DNA of 64,000 nucleotides from assembly GCF_036324505.1 (NCBI RefSeq), contig NC_086370.1:2111953-2175952 (forward strand). Reading direction: 5' to 3'. The first letter of the stretch is position 1. Every line of letters starts with the position of its first letter. A program made the position numbers and the translations under genes. Below the pieces are notes generated by a model that worked only from the letters and a program-made list of their open reading frames with translations, was not told where the DNA came from and did not search any database. This document shows positions 1-12,200 of the stretch, piece by piece. This DNA comes from Eleginops maclovinus. Lineage: Eukaryota; Chordata; Actinopteri; Perciformes; Eleginopidae.

Positions 1-1888
1 CTGAGGTGAGAAAAACGCACTGATAAGCGAGTAGGTCACGCTATGGTGAGCACGAATGAAACTGCGGACATGAAGACCCAACACTGTTGAAACCAGCAAC
101 CAATACAAAGTTGTGTATAGAGGAGGACTGTGTATTTCCTTTATCAGTTAAAGAATCATTGAAATGGAAATCATTAGGGGAAATGCTTTATCAAGCAAGA
201 GCAGTGTGTTTGTTTAAAACACTTACACATCTGTCTCTTCAAATTAAATACAAACTTATGCATTTAGGGGTTTTTAATCTGTAAGAACTATGACTATAAA
301 GACAGGGAATCACTCAAACTGTGCCTTATCTGTATCTTTACATCCCTAATGCACAGCACTTACTCAAGCAGCAGTAAAAAATGTATTTGATGCAAACAGG
401 CAAAAGTGACACATCGGTGAATTAGCACAAATAGAGACAAAAAGCATGGATAAATACTGTTCAAATACAAGGAATTTCTCTTTTTCCAAACTGATACGTG
501 CTATGAATATGTAATGCAAACTGATACTCAAAAAACTGTTATAATGTGGAACTTAGGAACATTGTATCTCTCAACTCTTTTTCCAAATGTGTAAAACAGT
601 AGTTGCTGGACAAGCAAACTTGCGTTCATTATCCGGAGTTAATATATAAACATTCTTAAGGGTCATATCATTGTTTTTCATACCATTTGAGCTTTTTAGC
701 TTTAATCCTTGTGTATGTGATTTTATGTCTGTTGCAAGGTAATGGGATTTTAACAAGGGCTGGGCATGTGTATTTTATATGTGCTTCAATCGTAAGTCAA
801 TTATGCTTATGTGTTTTAATTCTGCTCATGTGTGTGTGCTTATGTGTACGTCTTCTTTAAATGCCGTCAACCTGCCAGGGACTGCAGATGAGAATAAGCC
901 TCTATGGCTAAATCTGGCACATTTACATGACTCAAGTGCTCAGGTTGATTAATGAACATTGTCCCTTCTTAAATAATTAAATGAGGAAACAAAATAAAAG
1001 AAATAAAGTATTCCTTCTGTGCATGTGGAGGCTTTGTTGTGTCTTTTGGTGTGTCCCCCCCCAGTCCAGCCTGCCCTCCACCTCGCCCTCCTCCCTTGGT
1101 GCTCAGGGGGGATAGTTTGTTTTGCTCACATCTTGCCCACTGTTCCTGTCAGCACATCCGTATCCTCGGCGGCACCCTGGATGGGCTCTGTCTATGCCTG
1201 AGTCCGACGCTACAGACACCCCCAGCCAACATGATTAATAGCCCTCTGCTGGGACGCTCCATCCACTCAGCACATTGTTGAGAGCCGTTGAAACAGTACA
1301 ACAGTTGCATCCCCTCTTCACACCGGGCCTAAGCCCTCCCTGTCAGGCCCCGGTACTGGCCAGATTTACAGCTACTAACCAGTACTAGGTGGCAGTGTGT
1401 CTGGGGAGGGGGGGGGGGACACTCCTATTAATCATAGCTATTGTGATGGGGGCTTTTACAACAAGTAGGCCAAAGGCTTGCCACTGTATAACACCTGTAT
1501 AATCCATGGCGCCCCCCATCAACCATACATCAAAAACGACACACCAGTGCAGCGGCATTGTTATTCTCTGTGAGACCGTGGCTTGTTGGATCCAGTGAAG
1601 GCTAACAGGTGACCTGAATCTTGCTTATCAGAAGTCAGGCGACACTATATAATCAATCAATCAAATTTACTACAAATGGAGATTCAACAGTTTTATAATC
1701 CCAATCTACATTCAGATTAGACATGATTTAGAGATTCATTTTCATTAAATATGACAGAAAAGGATTCCGGCTTTGCTGCTAATAATGGTTTTAAATCGTG
1801 TGAATATCTTTGGGTTTTGGACTGTTGGTCAGCTAAATCTTTCAGCCTAGGCTCGAGGAAGTTAAGCAGACAAAACAAGAATTATAAT

Positions 1889-2087
1889 ATACAGCTCCAG
1901 AAAAATTAAGAGAGCACTCCAAACATTTCTTAAATCTTTATCTCTACATGTATGGCAGCCATTCCAGTGTCTGTTGAATTGCAATACAGAGAAATGTTGT
2001 CCGTTAACTCAAAGACGAACCTATAAATAATAAAACCAGAGAAACTGATAATGATGAAGTAGTCTCTTAATTTTTTCCGGGATGTAT
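1889..2087. mobile_element. MITE with ATACAGCTCC... terminal inverted repeats (copy A)
   Basis: The left end starts ATACAGCTCCAGAAAAATTA. The right end, read on the opposite strand, starts ATACATCCCGGAAAAAATTA, giving roughly 30-base inverted termini around a ~140-base core. I recognise this terminal sequence as a common teleost non-autonomous DNA transposon, but I cannot assign the superfamily by eye. No coding potential. Confidence 0.75.
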
Positions 2088-5000
2088 AAATCAAGAAATT
2101 AATATTACAGTCCAAAATGAATTGCTTAAAAAGGGTGAAAAAATAAAAACATTAAATGAGCAACAGCGAAGGAAACTCAGCTTTTCCAATAGATGGTGTT
2201 ACCATACACGCATCGCTTATTCTGCATACACACCATAAATTACTATATAATTCAAGTTGCTCTAAGAACTACGCTTGCCTTACTGAATATCTGAGTTGTG
2301 AGTTATGAGAATGAGACGACTGAGGGACATGAGAGCAAGAATATCTTTAGTCATGTTGATGAAATTCAGGCCAAAAACCTTGTGCAGGTTGCTGGCAGTA
2401 TTTTCAATTAAAATGCATTATTGTTGTAGTTTTTCTAAATGGCTGTTGCCTTGACTAGACTAAAGCGCAAATAATGTATTAATTTAAAAGAAAATTCCAC
2501 AAGTTCAGGGTTCTCAAATTTAAAGATTTGCTGTTTTTTAACAGTTTAGAGTAAAACTCTAAAAAAATCAATAAAATCAATATCTTTGTGCAACAACCAA
2601 TTTGAAGACACCAACTTTAAATTTAAGAAATTGTAATGGACAAGGTTTATTATTTTTCGGATGAATCAATAGTGGAACTAATTGTTGTTGGCCCAACCTG
2701 AAGCCTATAAATCTGACAGACATTAATGTAGGTGAAATCTCCGCCCACCCAGTTTATTGTCTTTTGACCATGTCATAAAAATAACTGACAGCAGGACTGA
2801 GAATGTAACCCCTGATCTCATGGTTAAAGCTTCAGGACAGCGGGGCCACGCGGCAGACATGTAAAGAATTGCCGTGAGTCAGATTATCCTTGCTCAGAAT
2901 GCCTCCATGAGTAAACATATTTGCATAAGTGGCTGAGCGACATGAATTATGGCTCCTCTTCCTCGGAATTTACCAGCTGCCTTCTGCCAGTTCAATTGGG
3001 AGTGATATATGTGTGAAGATCAGGTGGCTGGGAAGAGGAAGGGAGGGGTGAGAGAGTGTAAGGGGGGGGGTAAAAGGCCACAACCAGATCCCAAATGCTG
3101 GGGCTGCACCCCCCGGAGGCCCACCAGCGCCTGCCTGACTACAGCTGGGGACCAAGACAACACACACTCACGCTTGACCTTGAAATAACACAGAGACGGC
3201 ATGTGTGCATTCTCTCCTGATGACTGACATGACGGCAAAATGTGATGAATTAGTGAGGTTGTCAGTAATGCATGGATTAGACTGTGAAAACATCATAGTA
3301 TCATTATACCGCTGCTTATTGCAACAAAAAAGAAAAACCGTGCATACAATGAGCGTTACATGTCGGTGCCTCAAACTATGCCATTAAAAATATAATTTCT
3401 TTGTAATAATTCTACTCTTCCATGTCAAATTAGCTTTGCTTTGTGCTTTTCTTTGGGGAAACCAGAGTAATTATTGTAAAGGTCAGCTAGAGAGTAATCA
3501 AATCATCCTCTACAATGTTCACTCTGTAAATCCACTGCCATGCCCCCTGATATCTACCTCCGGTGCTGTGCTGGTGATTCCAGTCAATTAGAGGTGTGCT
3601 TGTGAATTTCGTTAGTGTTTGGATGAAAAGGAGAAAGCTGTCAGTCAAAAGGCCACTCTGGCTTTGTATCTGGGGGCTGCAAGGGGCTCTAAACCTGTAT
3701 TTGTATGAATAAAAATGAAGGGATTTAGCAGCAGACTGTTTCTTCTGCAGACTTGTCAAAATCTGACCTTCGCTGCAGCAGAGGGGGGTGATGGTAGGAA
3801 AGAATTGAAGATTTGAGAAGCTGAGTGACTTCTGGATAAAAGAGGTGCAACTGAAAAAAGATAGAGAGAAATATGTATGTCAGATTGAGAGTCTGTTCTC
3901 CGGTCTCTCTAACTCTCTGAGGCATAGTCCGGCAATAAAATCAATTCATAGAATTATTCAACAAGAGATTTTGAGATTTGTCTGTGTGATGACAATGGTA
4001 TACAGGTGAGACCCCCTGCCAGTGTCAGGTAAGAGGAAAGACTACAGCTGCAGCTCAATACAATGTTCCAGAACACTAAACACAATAACACTTTCAGTGT
4101 TTCTGTTTTCTTTGTTAGTTGATATCAAAGTTCAAGCTTGTATGCAATAACTTAATATGAAAGCCAGTTTGACATACATCAGTTGCTTGTTTTTTAAGTT
4201 AAGACCCTGTTATACACAATCCAGAAGGCCTATATAAGTCATCTAAAAAGCTACTGCTAACAAACTGGCACTGGTGAGGACATATCACAAAGATATAGAT
4301 TGTTAAGGTTCAAAAAGAAATGATCATATTCAAAATAATAACCACACTATAGGCCTACACAGCTACGTATTAAGGAACAAGGCATACAAGAGTCATTATT
4401 ACTCAAAGTTTTCACAGATTTAGAACCTAGCTCAATTTACTGGCAACAATTCTAAATGTAAAAGAAGAAACAAAAACAAAAAAGGGATTTTTTTTTGTGG
4501 CTCATTGACGATATTATACATGGCTCAGTGGTTAAGATTTGAAGCAACAATTTCGCACCCAATTTCTATTTGTACACTTTTCACATGCATCTTTTGGTGT
4601 TTATGATGCTCGAAAAACTCATTCAACTTTGAACTTGGAAGGGTGAAAAAGTATTTTAAGGGTTGCATACTTGCGCTCCAACACCAACACACATGGTGCA
4701 ATTGTTCAGTTCTGAAGACAACTACATGCCAGCGTTCAATCAGCCCCAATTTGACATGTTGATAAGAGTCCAGGCATAAACCCAGAACCATGCCAAATGC
4801 ACTCCTGATGCATGTTTCATTGCTGCTTAAATATTATTACTAACCAAAAGTATGTACTATTGTGCTATTTAAGTGTAAACCAAATAACTTTTTTTCGAAG
4901 CCAGTACATATTTAAAGACAGATGCTGGCCACAAAGCTGTGGAAAGCACTCAATGATATGGGTCTAATGAGGTTAGGGATGGGGCATTAGATATCAGGCT

Positions 5001-6402
5001 CAATCCAAACCATCCCATTTAAATCAGAGGGAAGGCCCCTGCTTCCTGGGACTGATTTGCCTGGATGACTGAGCAAGGTGGAGCTGAAGCATCACAACAC
5101 ATGGTCCATCGTTGGCCCATCCGCATCAACTGTGCTCTCATTGTTCAGGAGCGGAGAGACGACCTTACATTCTCCAGAAGCAGAAGGAAACTTTTTTTCC
5201 CCCCTGCTTTAAGAAAAGAGAGAAAAGACTTCCTTTCCCAGAACAATTTATCTCTCTGCTTGACAAGACTCCCTGCTATATTTACCCAACTAAAATTGCA
5301 GATGATATACTTCCAGCTGCACTGCTCTCCAGCTCTTTGGCACATGGTCCTGTCAATCACACTAGTTACAACAGGCCAGGGCACTGAGACCCTCAGCCAG
5401 ACGGAGAGAGGGACTGAGAAATATGGAAGGAAAGGAAATGAGAGAAGAAAGAGAGAGGGAATGAGAAACCTTGCGGGGACTAATTCATATTGCCTTGGCT
5501 GTTTGCCGTTAGTTGTTAGAGGGAGCGGAGTTACACACCAGAGTGAATGGAATTACTGGGCTTTCATTAAGAAGACAGCTGGGCCGCTGCGAAGCCTCGA
5601 AGCAGCAACAAAACACAGCCCACCCGCAAGACTTCCTGCCAAAATATTGCTGTGTTTCTTTACGAGATCTATTAGGTTGGTATGCTGCTGCAAAAACAAA
5701 ACAAATTGATCAGTCTGTCAAGCACAGAATTGAGCCCTACTGTGGTTATTTGATCTCCATTTTGTCTCTCATAAGGGCAGGGATGTAACATTTCAGAGAC
5801 TGGGGGCACAGGGGATTTAGGCTTAAAGATGCAACAAAGGCTTTCAAACATCCTTGACATGGATTCATTACTCAATGCAAATGCCCTAAAAAAGCTGGGA
5901 AAAAATGAATTTTTTTATTCAACTTCCATTCTATTCAAATACAGTCCAGTGTAAGGGAATGGGTTTAAGTGAGGAGAACAGAGGAGCACAGGCTCGTGGT
6001 GATTTAAGGGCTGAAGGCAAAGGGTTAAAGAGGGAGGAAAAAGTAAAAGGAAAGAGGTGGGTAAACCAGTTTGGTAGATTCCCCCTCAGCCAGCAGTGCC
6101 TGTCCATCTCACAGCAGCAGAGGCATTCCCTGGAGTAAGGCAGCAGCCGGGGGGGGGGGGCCACACTGTGCAGCTTCATGTTTTGCATCTTTCCCATTGC
6201 TCACAACTTCTAGAACTCGAGCTGCAGGGCTGTGGGAGCTGCCAGAGCTCTCATTGTAAAGGCATGACAACATGCAGGACTGTCCTCGGGCCAGCTTGGC
6301 TCTCTCATAAGAAGGGGTGCCGTCAGATACCACCACTGCATGTACACACACTCAGGGACTCACAAATGACTTTGTGTGACTACACCAGAGAAGGTCTAGG
6401 AT

Positions 6403-6455
6403 TGTTAGATTACATTGCATTTAGCTGAGGCTTTTGTCCAAGCCAATAAACAATA
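6403..6455. repeat. Fragment of a common teleost interspersed repeat
   Basis: The text TTACATTGCATTTAGCTGAG followed by GCTTTTGTCCAAGCCAATAA resembles a widespread fish repeat (consensus remembered as ACATTTAGCTGACGCTTTTATCCAAAGCGACTTACA). Only about 50 bases are recognisable. Confidence 0.5.
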
Positions 6456-6873
6456 AATTGATCGATCCCAGCCCCCGATTCCAAGCTAAAATCTTTTATA
6501 CCTGCAAACCTGATGAAAAAGAGCGAAAGGGGCCCAATGCAGGTGCTGTTGCCCCCCCCCCCCCCCAATACTATCAGCTCCAGCAAACAATCAGAGTATG
6601 GTTCTAACTCACTGAGGTTTATTCAAGTCACTTGTTAAAATAAGTAAAATTGGAAGAAAAAAAGAAGACAACTTCCAAACTCTGTTATGTTTTTATTGGT
6701 GCAGATTTTAAGTGCTGTCATACCTGACCTTCTTTGTGTCGTTCAGAATAATTCTGTTGCGTCTGCTGTTGGGTTATAGAGGCTTGTCTGAATGCTGTTA
6801 GTCAAACAGCTTGGTCCACTTTTAAAACCTGTACGGACCCCATCACTATACACCCAGCATAAACCCCACGTAC

Positions 6874-6940
6874 CTTTAATGTTGTTGAGGGTGTCCTTCA
6901 GGTGGGCAAAGCTGTTAAGAAGAGGGTCCTGTTCTTCATC
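6874..6940 (-). CDS. gbf1: gbf1 exon 3
   Basis: This 67-base exon lies between a pyrimidine-rich CTCTGCCCAG acceptor and a GTACGT donor. It codes for DEEQDPLLNSFAHLKDTLNN then IK plus one base of the next codon, matching the second coding block of vertebrate GBF1. I could not find the following exon (the block containing human EPNVFLRPFLEV) in 1-6873, so the next intron exceeds 6.8 kb. Confidence 0.9.
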
Positions 6941-7472
6941 CTGGGCAGAGAAAAACATGATGAGAGCACTAAGAGAGCAGGGGAGGACATCTCAAACAAC
7001 GTTTGCCATTTGTATAAAAGTAGTTCAATCAAATCTAATCCTTTAGTATTTGGTTACAGGGTATATTACATTGAATGTGTGCTATAAAACCAACAACTGT
7101 AGCACAACAGCAATTATTTAGAATATTCTGCATACAAACTGGCATTACTAATCCAAAAAACGAATCCATAGGAATAGGATTGGGTATCATTTGTACCACT
7201 CAATACCAGTAAACCACCACTCCTCCCAATGGAAACCATTTTTATACAAATACATTATGAAAGTGTTTGAAGTCTGACATATACCCCACAACACAGGCTG
7301 TATGGGTTTAAGCTGCTGCGGTAGAGAAACGATTGGGTGATTGGCTGGAAAGGTTTCAATACTACCTCTGGGTACCAAGTACGGCTACCAAGCCCTATCC
7401 AGGAGAATACAGCTCCGGAAAAAATTAAAAGACCACTCACCCAAAATTGTCAGTAGTTTATAGAATACAATA

Positions 7473-7510
<38 letters not shown>

Positions 7511-8670
7511 AACTCAAAGACATATCTATAAATAATAAAATCTAATATCTATAACATATGTATAAAGTGTGATAAACTGGGAAATACAGTAAGTTGTGAC
7601 TTTTTAATTACAGCAGTGTCTAAAAACTATATGGCTCTGCATGTAGAAAATAACTCTTGAAATAAGCCTTATCTTGATACTTCTCATGACCTGCTGTACA
7701 ATTAAATGTAATATTACTCGTAATGTTATGGTGTTATAACAACAAATTTGATGGCACACATTTTATTACTTTACCAAAGGTTTGGGTTTGGTTGGTTTAG
7801 CTTGATCTTAAGGCTCCTAGGTCCTGTATGATTATGAGTAGTCCAGAGTGTCACTGAAAAAAGCATTGTTAAATGTGGAGCGTCTTTGTAGCCCGGGAGG
7901 TCACAGCCACGCTACCTCACTGCAAGGGCCCAGGATCCACAATGCCTTTTATTTTTAGTAAATGCATTGAACCAGTATTAATAACACATCTGTCTCACTT
8001 CGGATCCCACACCTAAAAAAGCAAAGTTTAAAATGATCCCTATAGTTTCTGAAACAGGGACCCAAATGCATGCTTTTCCTTCTACACTAGCATGCAAATG
8101 TAGTAAAGGTGAGAGGTTATCCAGCGGTTATTCTGGACTCTACAGCCCTGTGATTCCTGAGATAAGCATGGGGAAAACTGTTCATTTTGAAATAAAGCTT
8201 TCATTACAATATCAGAGTTATACTGAGCAGAATAAAATCAGTTCTACCCTAATTGGGGGGATATGTTCAAATGCTCTGCCACCACGAGCCCAACAACCAA
8301 AATAGTGTATAGCGGCAGAGCACCAAGAAACTAATTTCAAATAAAAAATGAAATGCAACAAGATCATTGTTTTTCTCACTGTCACAAACTTTGGTCAAAG
8401 AACCCCTTTATTTCAGGAGTTCGATCAGAAAACATACAGACTTAAACCGCTAATGGCTCTCTTTCTGCCCACTGAGCCCCTCTCTCGTTCTTTGGAGGCA
8501 GATTATTAAAATGTTTTGTAAAATCACAATACCCGAGACCATCTAGTCAATCATAATTGTTGTGATTAACTTACCAGTGGAGTGTGGGTATTCCATCTGG
8601 AGTTCCTCTTGATAGCTCCAACAACGGTACTGATCTCACCCTGGACGATGTAGATGTTCTTGTCCACCAT
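6874..8670 (-). CDS. gbf1: gbf1, N-terminal part (coding exons 2 and 3; rest is off the left edge)
   Basis: GBF1 is a large Sec7-domain guanine-nucleotide exchange factor that activates Arf GTPases at the cis-Golgi and ER-Golgi intermediate compartment, where it supports COPI recruitment. Only the extreme N-terminus is present. Coding exon 2 (8670 down to 8575) gives 32 residues beginning MVDKNIYIVQGEI, and exon 3 (6940 to 6874) adds 22 residues including DEEQDPLLNSFAHLKDTLNN. Both match the human GBF1 start (MVDKNIYIIQGEI..., DEERDPLLHSFGHLKEVLN) almost residue for residue. The start codon has a good context (GCAGCATGG). The exon 2 donor GTAAGT, the exon 3 acceptor CTGCCCAG and its donor GTACGT are consensus, and the join is in phase 0. 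The Sec7 domain would lie left of this window. pitx3 lies head to head on the other strand, which is also the human 10q24 arrangement. Identity is secure; incompleteness is due to the window edge, not a break. Confidence 0.93.
6941..8574 (-). other. gbf1 intron 2
   Basis: Intron between the first and second coding exons. It contains MITE copy B with an internal AAT tract; otherwise I see no exon, RNA gene or strong repeat. Confidence 0.7.
7407..7620. mobile_element. MITE with ATACAGCTCC... ends (copy B, diverged)
   Basis: It starts ATACAGCTCCGGAAAAAATT and shares internal text with copy A (AACTCAAAGAC, then ATAAATAATAAAA). An (AAT)n microsatellite has expanded inside it at about 7472-7509. 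The right end is eroded, so the end coordinate is approximate. It lies in gbf1 intron 2. Confidence 0.65.
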
Positions 8671-8678
8671 GCTGCTTT
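8575..8678 (-). CDS. gbf1: gbf1 exon 2 (first coding exon)
   Basis: The exon follows a CTCTCAG acceptor (complement of 8679-8683), carries 8 bases of 5' UTR, and has its ATG at 8670-8668. It codes for residues 1-32 and ends in ...THTPL before a GTAAGT donor. The reading frame continues directly into exon 3. Confidence 0.92.
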
Positions 8679-8767
8679 CTGAGAGACATCGGAGAAGGAG
8701 AAGGTTAGCTTTCCCTATAATTACATATTATCAATTGTACTGTATTTAACAAGCTATGCGTTACTAC

Positions 8768-8823
<56 letters not shown>

Positions 8824-11083
8824 TGACCCCTGAAGACTTAACAATACTTTTGTTTTTTGAATATTTCGTTTGAAATGTGTCTTCCTTCTACTATTTAAAA
8901 ACTATTCAGTCATCCTGATCAAGACTTATCAGCTCTTCAGGACACATTGTCCAAGTGACTCAGCAGCATTTACAACACTGATATCTATTGTAAATTGGAG
9001 ACAAAAACACAACAAACCGCTAAACATATTGTTAACACATTGTTCTCGATTATGTTGTGACATTATCAGAACAATAACTTTATTTATAACCTTCCTTGCC
9101 TGAAACAGTAGCTTAAATTTACTATGCAACCAATCAACCAAATCAATAAAAAGACAAATAAAGCTTTGAGTTAACCATTCAAACATACATGTGGGATACT
9201 TGTCTAAACAAAATAAACAAAACATACATGACAGGAATAAACTGCCTACAATACATAATTAAATTGAAACGACCTAGACATGAACTAAAACTGTCTGATT
9301 GTGCTTCTCATGGCAAACACATTTTGTCTGCAACAATTCATGTATTTCAAGTCGGATATACAATCATTTAGACAATATTAAATTGTGCAAAAAGTATATA
9401 ATAAATTAGACTGCAAGCTTCAATTCCAACTCAAAACCCTTAACCTAAATATACATTCTGAGAAGCAAACAGCACATTTCCAGGTGTACATTGAGAATGC
9501 CTTAAACCAATAAGGATAACCAAACAAAATCAGAATTACATACTGTTCATATTTGACAAGCAGTATACCACAAAATGGTTGGATTAACCTTTTTCCCTGT
9601 GTCATGAAAGCCATGGCATAGTCTTACATTACAGGAAGATTTATGAATTTATGGACTACGTGACAGAGGCCACATTCTTTAAATTCAAGGTAAGCCTCTT
9701 ATTCAATAAGATAAGACGATTCAAATATGGAAGGTAGAGGCAAGGATGTAGAGGAATAGGGATAGGCTTATAGTTGATAAGACTGTCATATATATGAGGC
9801 TCCACTAGTCATTATGTTTTTCAAATAAACAATTCCTGTTTGAATCAGTGGGGTTAAGTCCTGGTCTCATATTGTATTTCCCAAGAAATGTGCAAAGTGC
9901 CCCTAGCAGGGACAGTAAACTTGGTAGAAACAAATGAGTTCAGGAAAAATTGACAATTAAATGGCTCTGCACAGGGAAAAAAAGACACCCACAACACAGT
10001 TTACCTTTAAATCATTGGAAAATATGTTAACAATAAAAAGTAAGTCTCTCTTCCCTTCATATTTGTAATGAATGCTCTATTTTTATTCAGCCGGCAAGTC
10101 ACTGCATTCTTGAGCAGGAAACAGTATACAGTACATTACGTGTCTGTAGACTATTGTTTCATAAATCTGGGTACAGGGTACCAGAGAGGAAAACTATATG
10201 TTTTTAAATGAATACAGAAACGCGTCCAATTAAGACTTTCTACTAATCATCTAAAACATTTACATTGTCTCCCTTTCAAATCAGTACAATTGTACGACAT
10301 CTGAATGGTTTCTCAGGGGCCAGAGGGACACTATGCTTTTCAGAATAGTTTTAGATAATCTAGATTAAAGGGTTTATGGAACAGTTAATTTTGCAAGGTG
10401 ATGGTTTTAACACATTCTTTGCACAGACTTGCAAAGAAGCAAATGGACAACTGAACTTTTTGGATAAAATGTAAGACTCCCTCCCTTGCTCTGTTAACAA
10501 TGCTAACAATCAGCTGGATGGGTGGCACATCTCTGCCTGTAAATTGTCAGAAAGACAGAAACAGTCAACTAAATACAGGGTTAGACAAATTCGCAAGTAC
10601 ATCGCACATAGTTTAAACTGCCAACAGATAAGTAACATAATACAGTCATAGAATAAAAGCTACTGACACAAGTCAGCTTGATGTCTGTCAGGTAAGAAGG
10701 TGCTAGCAGGCTAATTAGATTATCTAGCTATGTCAGTGGCATTTACTCAGAGGCGAAGCTATAAGGCTAGCTATTCACCATACCATGGTGTTGAAAACCT
10801 GTTGACAGTCCTCTGGGACAAGGAAAACACAACAAAAGGACATGTGACTACTATTTAGTTACTATCAATGGACCTTCTAAATAGTTTAAAAATAGTTTAA
10901 TATATTTCCTGCCCATAAAGCCCACAGCTAACTACTTAGCTACGTGTTCATTTGCTAAGGAGAGGTGTCTTCCGTGTATGTCCTCTCGGACAACAGTAAT
11001 CTATTCATGACATGATAGCAACATGCCCGTTGGAAGATTTATATCCGAATGCGTCTGTGGTTGTTATGAAATAATGATATTAC
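8679..11083 (-). other. gbf1 intron 1
   Basis: Intron between the presumed leader exon and the first coding exon. It is A+T rich with a pure (TA)n tract at 8770-8821. The short open frames here are not conserved proteins that I recognise. Confidence 0.5.
8770..8821. repeat. (TA)n microsatellite
   Basis: About 52 bases of uninterrupted TA dinucleotide within gbf1 intron 1. Confidence 0.97.
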
Positions 11084-11200
11084 CTGTGCGTGTCTGCTTT
11101 TTTAGAGATGGAGTCCTGCTGTAGCTAATGCTAGCCTAGCTCGGCAAGCTAGCAGGCTAGCCGGCCAACAGTGAATGAAGAAGACCAAAGTTCAGTTCAC
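11084..11200 (-). other. gbf1: gbf1 putative non-coding exon 1 and promoter side
   Basis: On the minus strand a donor-like GCACAG|GTAATA occurs at 11084/11083, upstream of the first coding exon. The presumed exon contains repeated GCTAGC motifs (about 11125-11162). No TATA box is evident. Sequence at 11200-11400 holds several ACGT-core motifs (CACGTA, ACGTGA, GACGTGG) that would suit a housekeeping-type promoter. The transcription start is a guess; the existence of a leader exon is inferred because coding exon 2 begins with an acceptor. Confidence 0.45.
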
Positions 11201-11866
11201 CACGACAACAGGAAAAAATAATGTTTTCGGACATTCCACTACGTGATAACGTAATATTTCCAAACACCACGTATTCATTCACTGTTCAAATTCATGCTTC
11301 ATAAGTGAATAAATTGAACACCTTTCTGCAGCTGTCAATCTGGCCTTGGTAAACACACTGACGTGGAAAAGCTCTGCAGTCTCAACCTAGCCTGATGACG
11401 AGTTATGATTGACAGGCACCTTAACTCTTCGCTTTAACCATAATATTGGGCTTTACATTTTAAGAAACATCAGATAATAACATTTTAAGATTTTTTAGAT
11501 GTTTTGTATTGTTTTTTTAATGAGGTAAACAAGATACAGATTCCACAAAAAGGAAATAACACTTGTGGTGTAGACAAAAAAGGGCGGGACAAAGGCAGCA
11601 GTACTGAGGTATGTTCGGTTGCGCCTGGCTGATGACGAAAACACTGTGTGTGAAGCCCCATGGCAGAGTCCAGTCTCTCACTGTGTGGAGGCTGTTCTCT
11701 GTTCGCTCTCTTTTCTCAGGCTCAACTTCACTCTCAGTGAGTAGGAGTGCAAGGATTCTTGCTCTGGCTCTCATTGTGGGGTCGATTACTCTGAAAAATA
11801 TTATTATGCAATAACTCTATTACATATGCAATAACAATAATTCCCCTCTGGTTGGCAGACAACTCA

Positions 11867-11959
11867 CTGCTCCATAGCCTATCTGAAGACTGCTCCATAG
11901 CCTCTCTGTAAACTGCTCCATAGCCTCTCTGTAAACTGCTCCATAGCTTCTCTGTAAAC
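11867..11959. repeat. 23-bp minisatellite, four units
   Basis: The unit TGCTCCATAGCCTCTCTGTA plus AAC begins at 11868, 11891, 11914 and 11937, giving an exact 23-base period. The first and last copies carry substitutions. Confidence 0.95.
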
Positions 11960-11999
11960 TGGACTTAACATGCAATCCTTCACACTTAACACTTAACAT

Positions 12000-12200
12000 T
12001 GTACATTTACAGTATATTATTATGGCCTTTTTGTACATTTGTATATTTCCTTTTCATTTTTATTCATTTTCATTCATTTTTATTTTTACTTTATTTTTTA
12101 GTTCTAATAATTTGTATTTGTTTTGCTTGTCTTTGTATTTCGCTGCTGCAACGCAAACATTTCCCAGTTTGGGATAAACAAAGTACTTCTGATTCTGATT
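12000..12200 (+). mobile_element. LINE 3' end fragment
   Basis: The sequence runs through TATTTCGCTGCTGCAACGC and TTTCCCAGTTTGGGATAAAC to CTGATTCTGATT. This matches the usual 3' tail of fish L2/Rex-like non-LTR retrotransposons (gctgctgcaac...tttccc...gggataaa...). No coding part remains. Confidence 0.6.

Larger units (their letters stand above)
1..6873 (-). other. gbf1 intron 3 (no further exon seen)
   Basis: By position this is intron sequence of gbf1 downstream of exon 3. It contains one MITE (1889-2087), a short SINE/LINE-like fragment near 6403-6455, and homopolymer C or G runs at about 1411-1419, 3062-3070, 6151-6160 and 6552-6566. Relatively G+C-rich, non-repetitive stretches at about 1020-1620, 2800-3240 and 5000-6400 could be conserved non-coding DNA. 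The 214-codon open frame at 5065-5709 shows no recognisable domain, and I do not regard it as a gene. Confidence 0.6.

Noticed and set aside
1020..1290. Possible coding exon in a G+C-rich stretch
   Set aside because: Overlapping open frames are proline-rich translations of a C-rich segment with no matching splice sites or recognisable protein; it is not the missing gbf1 exon 4.
5065..5709. 214-codon open frame, the longest uninterrupted frame in the window
   Set aside because: No recognisable domain, no promoter or polyadenylation context, low-complexity Arg/Lys stretches, and it lies inside a gbf1 intron on the opposite strand. Such lengths arise by chance in G+C-richer intron DNA.
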